A DNA stretch of 9,975 bases. Source: Thermoleophilia bacterium. Lineage in GTDB: Bacteria > Actinomycetota > Thermoleophilia > Miltoncostaeales > Miltoncostaeaceae. Positions within the stretch are counted from its first letter, which is position 1, and each line of letters starts with the position of its first letter. Under the pieces are notes generated by a model. That model ran no database searches. It saw only the letters and a list, made by a program, of their open reading frames with translations, and was not told the origin of the DNA. This document shows positions 1 to 5,618 of the stretch, one piece after another. The DNA lies in assembly GCA_029861485.1 (NCBI GenBank), contig JAOTZF010000046.1, positions 1 to 9,975 of the forward strand, in the 5' to 3' direction. The position numbers and the translations under genes are program-made.

Positions 1-1
1 C

Positions 2-283
2 ATCAGGTACGGCAAGCCCGGGCACGCCTCGCACCAGATCGGCCTGGATGTTGACATCTACTACCCACGGCGCGACCGACGCGAGATCGCCCCGACCCGA
101 TTCGGCCATGTCGACCCCGTGCCCTCACAGGACCTGGTGAGCCGATTCGTCTCGGCGGGAGCCACATTCGTCTTCGTCGGACCCAAGACCGGCCTTAGGG
201 GACCACGCAGAGTCGTGATGCCGCTCGCGCACCACGACAACCACCTCCACGTGAGGTTCCCGGCGCAGCCAGACGGCCGCTGA
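2..283 (+). CDS. MepA-type penicillin-insensitive murein endopeptidase, C-terminal part
   Basis: The 5' end is cut by the window edge; the open frame begins at base 2 and ends at TGA 281-283 (93 residues visible). The protein reads GHASHQIGLDVDIYYPRRD near its visible start and HHDNHLHVRF near its end. These are the two signature zones of the M74 (MepA) zinc endopeptidase family: a His and Asp in SHQxGLDVD and the terminal HxH pair supply the zinc ligands. The family cuts D,D- and L,D-cross-links in peptidoglycan and works outside the cytoplasm. The signal peptide or membrane anchor expected upstream lies outside the window. The gene converges with the acyltransferase gene, with only 5 bp between their stop codons and no terminator visible. 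The family assignment is secure; the exact bond cut cannot be read from this fragment. Confidence 0.85.
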   Translation: MRYGKPGHASHQIGLDVDIYYPRRDRREIAPTRFGHVDPVPSQDLVSRFVSAGATFVFVGPKTGLRGPRRVVMPLAHHDNHLHVRFPAQPDGR

Positions 284-288
284 GTTGC

Positions 289-1356
289 TCAGGCCCGGCG
301 CCTGGCGCGCAGGCGATGCGGAATGTCGCGCGCCGTTCGAAGCTGATCGCGAAGCGGCGAGTCCCGCAGTCGATCCTTGGCGGCGTTCGCCCCCCGCGCA
401 AGCATCCCGACGGGAGTCCGGCGCGCGGCCACGCCTTGGAGAAGTCCCTCGTGGCGATTCGCAAGGCGCTCCTTGTAGCGCTCCTCACCGCGGCCGAAAT
501 CGATGGCCGCCACCCCGATGCCCTCCGCGGCCGTGGCCATCTCCATGAGCAGAAGGAGCCCCGGCGAATAGCGCGACAGCTCCGGGTCGTAGGTCGGGAA
601 CCACCAGTGCCACACGCCTCCGGCGCGCAGGCCCAGGTGGCCGGCGATAATGCGGTCGTCCACGTAGAGGGCCGAGAACAGACAGCCGAAGTCCTCGCCG
701 TGCTCGCGCAGGAGCCGGGCAAGGAAGTCCACGATCCATGGCGCCCCGAAACGGTCTGCGGTGCCCAGGCGGTCGTACTGCTCGGACTTCCTCGCCATGA
801 GCCATCGAAAGTCATCGGGGTCCTCGGTGTGGATCACGAACCGCGGTTCGCCCACCTCCCTGATCAGCTGCTTACGCCGGCGGCGAATCTGCGACAGCTG
901 GCGACCGATGCTGCCGCCTGAGCTCTTGTACGCCTCGAATCCGTCGGCCATCGACATCACGGGCGAGGCGGCGGAGAAGGTCGCATGCCGCCGGAAGCTT
1001 GCCTGCGAGTCGGGGACGTGGTCGAAGGTCAAGGCGCTGAGACCCGCGCGCGCCAGCAGACCCGGCAGAGCCACCTCCACGCCCGGGGCCAGAATCAGAC
1101 CCTGATAGTCGGAGAGCTCTGCGCCTGCCGCGCGGGCCACGCCAATCCGCCCCGGCTGGAACGGCAGGAATCCCAGGGGTTCGGCTCCACCGCCGATGAC
1201 CGCCACGCGCACGTCGTCACGCACGTCGGCCAGCGCGAGCACGTACTCGGGTCGGAAGAAGGGGCTCGCGAGTGTGGGCTGGCCGGCCTGGAGGGCCGCC
1301 CAGTGGTCGACCTGGGCGGAGCTCAGCCCTGAGGCGGGGAGGACGCTGACTTCCAT
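289..1356 (-). CDS. CelD/BioF2-like GNAT acyltransferase
   Basis: This 355-residue cytoplasmic protein looks like the two-lobed GNAT proteins of the Acetyltransf_6/CelD (BioF2-like) family. SPFFRPEY near residues 31-38 matches the usual N-terminal sTPFxxPxW-type motif. The second GNAT lobe has YSPGLLLLMEM at about 263-273, followed by DFGRGEERYK at 286-295, the family's D-F-x-x-G-x-x-x-Y-K signature. Such proteins transfer acyl groups to amino groups and are often found with polysaccharide or envelope genes; the substrate here cannot be inferred. The C-terminus is rich in Arg and Ala. The ATG at 1354-1356 lies inside the 3' end of the dsbB-like gene (34-bp overlap), without an obvious Shine-Dalgarno sequence, so translational coupling is likely. 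It is the last gene of the minus-strand cluster. Confidence 0.8.
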   Translation of the reverse strand: MEVSVLPASGLSSAQVDHWAALQAGQPTLASPFFRPEYVLALADVRDDVRVAVIGGGAEPLGFLPFQPGRIGVARAAGAELSDYQGLILAPGVEVALPGLLARAGLSALTFDHVPDSQASFRRHATFSAASPVMSMADGFEAYKSSGGSIGRQLSQIRRRRKQLIREVGEPRFVIHTEDPDDFRWLMARKSEQYDRLGTADRFGAPWIVDFLARLLREHGEDFGCLFSALYVDDRIIAGHLGLRAGGVWHWWFPTYDPELSRYSPGLLLLMEMATAAEGIGVAAIDFGRGEERYKERLANRHEGLLQGVAARRTPVGMLARGANAAKDRLRDSPLRDQLRTARDIPHRLRARRRA

Positions 1357-1961
1357 GGGGCGGCCAGCACCCTAGCGTCCTCATCACCCTCCGGATGGGC
1401 AGTTTCCGCCTCCCCCCCGTGCGGTACGGGACCTACCGCCCGTGCCACGACCAGCAGCACTCCGATCAGGATGAACGCGCTCATCGCCATCCACGGGATC
1501 GAAACGACGCCGAGCTCATCCACGTACCGCACGCTGCATGGCACGCCAACCGAGCAGGCTGTAGGTCCATCGGGATTCATCTGCAGCCAGTAGTGGTAGA
1601 TGCTGATCACCGCGCCGATCACCGCCAGCGGTAGGGCGTAGCGCCAAACTCGCAGGTCGCGCGTGACGGCGGCGATGACCAGGATGAGTGCGAGGGGATA
1701 CATCGCGATGCGCTGGTACCAGCAGTACTCGCACGGGATGAAGCCGGCGACCTCCGAGAGGTACAGGCTGCCCCAGGTCGCCACCACGGCGACGATCGCC
1801 GCCGAGGGCAGGAAGGCCCTTCGCGCCAGATGCACGAGTGAGGGCTGCACCGAGATCAAACCGGCGCGCGCGGCCAGGGCGAAGAGCGCGATGACGGCTG
1901 CCGCCAGCAGCGCCAGGATGCTCGCCCATGCTTGTCCGTAGATGACGTCTTCGATCGTCAT
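1323..1961 (-). CDS. dsbB: DsbB/BdbC-family disulfide bond formation protein
   Basis: This 212-residue membrane protein has five likely transmembrane segments, near residues 11-33, 51-71, 84-100, 109-127 and 153-174. The first periplasmic-type loop carries CEYC (77-80) followed by WYQR, the catalytic pair and quinone-site Arg typical of BdbC. The second loop carries C136 and C142, and the family motif IPW follows at 155-157. DsbB/BdbC proteins re-oxidise a thioredoxin-like DsbA partner and pass electrons to quinone. Homology to compact BdbC seems to start near residue 52, so the first segment and linker are an N-terminal extension; the polar tail after 175 is also extra. No DsbA partner is visible in the window. 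The ATG overlaps the antiporter stop by 4 bp (ATGA), and a strong Shine-Dalgarno sequence lies inside the antiporter gene's end. Confidence 0.9.
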   Translation of the reverse strand: MTIEDVIYGQAWASILALLAAAVIALFALAARAGLISVQPSLVHLARRAFLPSAAIVAVVATWGSLYLSEVAGFIPCEYCWYQRIAMYPLALILVIAAVTRDLRVWRYALPLAVIGAVISIYHYWLQMNPDGPTACSVGVPCSVRYVDELGVVSIPWMAMSAFILIGVLLVVARAVGPVPHGGEAETAHPEGDEDARVLAAPWKSASSPPQG

Positions 1962-3748
1962 TTGCCCTCCTCCGCGGTCGGGACCGTCTCCGCCTCCGGG
2001 GCTGCGCTCGTCACGGCGCGTTCCAGGGCTATCACCACCTGACCCGGCTTTGCGTCCACTTCGCCGCGTTTCGTCACAACCCTTACAGCCCGCCCCGGCT
2101 GCACGACGAAAAGGGGCACGTCATCGGGGCCGGCGGCGTACTCGTCGCCCCCAACTTGCTGGCTCTTGATCGTAGCCCCCGAGCTGAACCATCCGTCGAG
2201 TCGATCGAAGGTCATCGCGGGATCGAACGCCACCGTGGCCCTTTGCGAGCCGGCGGTCTTCGAGCCGAGCTGGAAGATCTTGTCCGGGTGCACGTACTCG
2301 CGCAGGTGCAGCGCAGCCAAACCGTTGAACTCGCTGTTGTCGGTCATGAGGACGGCGAGGTCGGCCTCCTCGCCTTCCACCGGCCGGTCTTGGAGCAGAT
2401 CGCCGCCGCGCACGTCGAGTTTCGCCTGACGCGCGAGCTGCTCGTTCTCAGGCCGGGTCGCCCACATCTTCACCGGGATGTCGTGGCGACGAAGCTCCGC
2501 GGCGATGCTCCGGCCCCAACCGTGGGCGCCGGCGATGAGCACTCGCGTAGGTCCTTTGTGGAGCAGGCCGAGCGCCTGGGCAAGCCAGCCGGCCGTGAGC
2601 CCGTAGAGGGCGACGGTGCCCACGATCACGACGAAGGTGACCGGAGCCAGGATCTCGGCACCGGCGATCGGATCCTCGCCCTCGGCGAGCTCGACGGCGA
2701 AGATCGACGCCGTGGCCGCGGCGACGATGCCGCGCGGGGCCATCCAGCCGATCAGCGCCCTTTCGCGCCACTCCAGGCTCGAGCCCCACGTTGAGACGAC
2801 GGTTGCGAGCGGTCGCGCGACGAGGACCAGAACCACGACGAACAGGATCGCCTCAACGCCCACGCTCTCGATGTCGTCCCATTCGACCCGGCCCGCCAGG
2901 ACGATGAACAGCACGCCGGTGAGGAGCAGGCCGACGTTCTCCTTGAAGACGCGGATGTGGCGCACCTCCGAGCCCTGAACGTTGGCGATGACGATTCCCA
3001 TCAGCGTCGCGGCCACGAGCCCCGATTCGTTTGCGAGCCAATCCGCGGCGGCCACGGCGGCGACCACAAGCGCCAGCGTGGCCGCGATCTCCTGGTTGTC
3101 CCCCAGACTGGCGCGGCGGATCAGGAGAATGAGCACACCCGCCGCGACCACCCCCACGACGGCGCCGATTCCGGTATTGACGAGGAAGTCCCCGAGACCC
3201 TCGAAGATCGTTGGACGTTGACCGGCCCGGACCGCCTGGAAGACCAGAACGGCGAGCAGGGCGCCGATGGGATCGACGACGATGCCCTCCCAGCGCAGGA
3301 TCGACTCCACCCGCCCGCCGAGGTGCATGTGCTTGAGAAGGGGCAGGACCACCGTGGGACCGGTGACGACCAGCACCGCGCCGAGCAGAAAGGACAGGCT
3401 CCAGCGGAGATCAAGGACGTAGTGCCCGGCAACCGCACCGATCAGCCAGGTCGCGAGGACCCCGACGGTCAGCAGTCGAGTCACCACGTTCGGCGCGTCC
3501 TCGCGAAGGTCCCGCAGATCCAGCGTCAGACCGCCCTCGAAGAGAATCAGCCCGACCGCCAGCGAGACCAGCGGTAGCAGGATATCGCTGTCGATGGCGC
3601 CCGGATCGATCAGCGCCAGCTGGGCGGCGCCGAAGCCGACGAGCAGGAGCAGGAGGATGGAGGGCACGCGAAGGCGCGCTGCCACGATCTGGGCCCCCAC
3701 GGCGAGCACCAGAATGATCGCGAGTTCGCTGAGGATGTCTGGGTGCAT
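1958..3748 (-). CDS. CPA1-type cation/proton antiporter with C-terminal RCK/TrkA-N domain
   Basis: This 596-residue protein has about 12 membrane segments in residues 5-395, then a cytoplasmic nucleotide-binding domain. The transport core has GPTVVLPLL (130-138), WEGIVVDPIGALLA (153-166) and APRGIVAAA (337-345), all typical of the Na+(K+)/H+ exchanger fold. The key acid is D159; the position before it, Asn in the classic ND motif of CPA1 exchangers, is Val158. From 402 a Rossmann-like RCK_N/TrkA-N domain begins with VLIAGAHGWGRSIA, where GAHGWG (407-412) is the dinucleotide loop. A short beta-rich TrkA_C-like part follows (about 540-580). The family exports Na+ or K+ in exchange for protons, and the RCK part suggests gating by nucleotide or redox state. 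The ATG directly follows a 9-bp stem-loop and lacks a clear ribosome-binding site; the next gene overlaps by 4 bp. Confidence 0.9.
   Translation of the reverse strand: MHPDILSELAIILVLAVGAQIVAARLRVPSILLLLLVGFGAAQLALIDPGAIDSDILLPLVSLAVGLILFEGGLTLDLRDLREDAPNVVTRLLTVGVLATWLIGAVAGHYVLDLRWSLSFLLGAVLVVTGPTVVLPLLKHMHLGGRVESILRWEGIVVDPIGALLAVLVFQAVRAGQRPTIFEGLGDFLVNTGIGAVVGVVAAGVLILLIRRASLGDNQEIAATLALVVAAVAAADWLANESGLVAATLMGIVIANVQGSEVRHIRVFKENVGLLLTGVLFIVLAGRVEWDDIESVGVEAILFVVVLVLVARPLATVVSTWGSSLEWRERALIGWMAPRGIVAAATASIFAVELAEGEDPIAGAEILAPVTFVVIVGTVALYGLTAGWLAQALGLLHKGPTRVLIAGAHGWGRSIAAELRRHDIPVKMWATRPENEQLARQAKLDVRGGDLLQDRPVEGEEADLAVLMTDNSEFNGLAALHLREYVHPDKIFQLGSKTAGSQRATVAFDPAMTFDRLDGWFSSGATIKSQQVGGDEYAAGPDDVPLFVVQPGRAVRVVTKRGEVDAKPGQVVIALERAVTSAAPEAETVPTAEEGK
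1965..1973 (-). promoter_or_regulatory. Shine-Dalgarno sequence of the dsbB-like gene
   Basis: On the minus strand the bases read GGAGGAGGG, three bases before the ATG at 1961-1959. The site sits inside the last codons of the antiporter gene, supports the chosen start and fits translation linked to the upstream gene through the ATGA overlap. Confidence 0.75.
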
Positions 3749-3772
3749 CGGCGCCGCACCGGGGCGGCGCCG
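3749..3772 (-). promoter_or_regulatory. GC-only stem-loop abutting the antiporter start codon
   Basis: The arms CGGCGCCGC (3749-3757) and GCGGCGCCG (3764-3772) are perfect inverted repeats with a 6-base loop. The structure fills the space where the antiporter's ribosome-binding site should lie and ends at the base before the ATG. There is no U-run, so it is not a textbook intrinsic terminator. It could attenuate read-through from the methyltransferase gene or limit translation of the antiporter. The pairing is certain; the role is inferred. Confidence 0.5.
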
Positions 3773-3806
3773 CGCACTCTATCCGCCGACTCGGAGCCGG
3801 CGAGCG

Positions 3807-4910
3807 CTACTCGGGCCTGAGCCGGTAGAAGCGCCAGAAGTCGTTCTCGATGGGCAGCACCTCGACACTCGAGTAGCCCGCCTCGGTGGCGTAGCGCTCC
3901 AGGGTCGACGGCCTCATGACGGTCCCGGTCTCGGCCGAGTGCTCGTGGTCGTGCTTTCCGACCGCGAGGCAGTGCAGCACGCTCCAGCCGTACATGAACC
4001 GCTCGAGCTCGTCCCCCGGTGCGGCGAACCGCTCCGCGACGCGCTCGTCGGCCACGATCGTGCAGCCGCCCTCGATCAACAGCTCTTTCGCCGAGCGCAA
4101 TGCCTCGACCGGACGGGCCATGTCGTGAAGCGCCTCGAAGATCGTGACGAGGTCGTAGCGGCCTGTCAGCGTGCCGTCGCCGGCGTCCTGAATGAGGGGG
4201 CGCACCCGGTCGCCGAGCCCCTCTGCTTCGACGTTGACCCGAGCCAGCTCGACAGACGCCTGATCGACGTCGAACGCGTCGACGGTCACGTGCGGGTACG
4301 CGCGAGCGATCGAGATGCTCGACCACCCGCTGCCGCAGCCAATGTCCGCCACGCGGGCGCCATCGGCCGAGCTCAGACGCGCGTCGACCTCCTCGACCTG
4401 GCCGAGCCACGACGCCATGTCGTTGATGAACATGGCCCGATTCACCTCGGCGATGCCCTCGCGCGTATCGGCTCCGTAGTCCGGGTACGCCACGCCCTTG
4501 CCTGTGCGGAAGGACTCGATCAGAGCGGGAAGCGGCTTCAGCGATCCAACCGCCGCGCGCGCGGCAGGCGCGAGAAACAACGGACTGTCCCGATCGACGA
4601 GCACGCGTTCGGCACCGGGCGGCAAGACGTACTCGCGCACCTCCGCGGGCTTTGCGTCGTCTCGGACTTCGAGGATTCCCGTGACCGCCTGCTGCTCGAG
4701 CCACTCACGGGCATAGCGCTCGTCGACGTCGGCTGCAGAGGCCAGCTGGGCACTCGTTGCCGGGCCGACCTCCAAGAGCCGCTCGTAGAGGCCGAGCCGG
4801 TATCCGATGTGGATGCATGCGATGTCCGCGAGCCCGATGCTGGCGAGGAAGATGCGCTCGGCCAGCGCCTTGGCCGTCTCGGTCGCGGTATCGCTTGTCT
4901 TGGTCGCCAT
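3807..4910 (-). CDS. Rv2258c-like SAM-dependent methyltransferase with N-terminal winged helix
   Basis: The 367-residue protein has two parts. Residues about 15-105 form a helical winged-helix-like region (IGYRLGLYERL at 36-46, then TSAQLASAADVDERYAREWL), as in small-molecule methyltransferases of the Rv2258c type. Residues about 183-300 form the Rossmann methyltransferase core: motif I is ADIGCGSG (188-195), the acidic SAM-ribose loop is DAFDVD (211-216), and FEALHDM (258-264) lies at motif IV. The substrate is unknown; the family is usually annotated only as class I methyltransferase. The start is supported by a strong Shine-Dalgarno sequence five bases before the ATG. It is the first gene of the minus-strand cluster and is followed after 58 bp by the antiporter; no functional link between the two is evident. 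Confidence 0.85.
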   Translation of the reverse strand: MATKTSDTATETAKALAERIFLASIGLADIACIHIGYRLGLYERLLEVGPATSAQLASAADVDERYAREWLEQQAVTGILEVRDDAKPAEVREYVLPPGAERVLVDRDSPLFLAPAARAAVGSLKPLPALIESFRTGKGVAYPDYGADTREGIAEVNRAMFINDMASWLGQVEEVDARLSSADGARVADIGCGSGWSSISIARAYPHVTVDAFDVDQASVELARVNVEAEGLGDRVRPLIQDAGDGTLTGRYDLVTIFEALHDMARPVEALRSAKELLIEGGCTIVADERVAERFAAPGDELERFMYGWSVLHCLAVGKHDHEHSAETGTVMRPSTLERYATEAGYSSVEVLPIENDFWRFYRLRPE

Positions 4911-4915
4911 CTCAG

Positions 4916-4923
4916 TCCTTTCT
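4916..4923 (-). promoter_or_regulatory. Shine-Dalgarno sequence of the methyltransferase gene
   Basis: The minus strand reads AGAAAGGA, five bases before the ATG at 4910-4908. It decides the start of the methyltransferase gene. Confidence 0.7.
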
Positions 4924-5037
4924 GCGGCCTATGAGCCCGTGCTCTCGGGGTGTTTCGCCGACGCACTGGCGACGCTGCGTACAAGTGACGTCTCCTTGCG
5001 CGTCCGAGCGCGGTCTGAGCGCGACCAAGCCCTGTCC
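4924..5037. other. Intergenic stretch between the methyltransferase and the regulator remnant
   Basis: No gene is supported in this divergent stretch. It should contain the promoter of the methyltransferase cluster on the minus strand, but I see no convincing -35/-10 pair. Together with the regulator remnant it makes about 700 bases without an intact gene. Confidence 0.4.
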
Positions 5038-5164
5038 ATGTTGCGGGTCGAGGTGCTGGGGGCGCCTCAGGATCGCGGCCGACGGCCGCGAGCTCCCCCT
5101 GCCGGAGTCTGCCAGGGCGCGGGCCCTGCTGTCCGTGTTGACGAGCACTAGCCCCCCTCCTCTA

Positions 5165-5198
5165 CCGGCGTTGCGGTTCCTCTCCCGGCGTTGCGGTT
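5165..5198. repeat. Two direct copies of a 14-bp repeat
   Basis: CCGGCGTTGCGGTT occurs at 5165-5178 and again at 5185-5198, a period of 20 bp. It sits between the two recognisable pieces of the regulator remnant and may mark the place where sequence was lost or duplicated. Confidence 0.7.
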
Positions 5199-5252
5199 TA
5201 CCCGATGGTGGCGGGCCCGACATGAACTGCTCCTGAACGCGTCATGGGCCGG

Positions 5253-5266
5253 GCTCGCTAGCGAGC
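5253..5266. repeat. 14-bp perfect palindrome
   Basis: GCTCGCTAGCGAGC is its own reverse complement. It lies inside the non-coding gap of the regulator remnant. It could be a dimeric protein-binding site or a relic; nothing nearby decides which. Confidence 0.45.
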
Positions 5267-5618
5267 GGCACTTGCACCCCGGGCCTGGCTGGCGGTACGC
5301 CCAGGGCCGCTCTCCCCGACGATTGCGCGGGCGGCGTACCGCCTCGGCTCGGCCGATCACTATCTCGGTCGGCTCGCCCTCGCTGCCGACCTGCTTGAGG
5401 TCGCGTGCGAGCACCTGGAGCGGGCGATCGAGCGCAACTCGGCGATCGGCGCGCAGCCTCGGGTGGCGCAGGGCACAGCCCTCCTCGCCAAGGCGAGAGG
5501 CGGTGCGGGAACTGCAAGAGCGCCCGATGGACCCGTCCGAGGGACCAGCAGTGACGGATCCATGAACGATGAGTGATCCTGAACGAAGGTGAGATGCTCA
5601 ACGGGGCTCTGAACGTGG

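Larger units (their letters stand above)
5038..5576 (+). pseudogene. Remnant of an AfsR/SARP-like (BTAD-TPR) transcriptional regulator
   Basis: Two disjoint pieces look like the two ends of one large regulator. From ATG 5038 the frame reads MLRVEVLGA; after an apparent one-base insertion near 5062-5067 the text continues in another frame as LRIAADGRELPLPESARARA (to about 5145). That is the standard start of the winged-helix domain of SARP/AfsR regulators (a beta strand, then DGREVPL and RALLA). From about 5325 to TGA 5574-5576, a third frame reads ARAAYRLGSADHYLGRLALA, then LLEVACEHLERAIERNSAIG and AQPRVAQGTALLAKA, matching the last TPR units of such proteins. The ATPase middle, several hundred residues in intact homologues, is gone. 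Between the pieces lie short direct repeats and a palindrome. No single frame spans the region, so it is not functional as read; sequencing error alone would not explain the missing middle. Confidence 0.6.

Noticed and set aside
2957..3577. Plus-strand open frame opposite the antiporter gene
   Set aside because: Antisense shadow: charged, low-complexity translation and no start signal.
3594..4934. Long plus-strand open frame (446 codons) across the methyltransferase and antiporter
   Set aside because: It is antisense to two well-supported genes; its protein is rich in Arg, His and Asp without any recognisable domain, as expected for an antisense frame in high-GC DNA.
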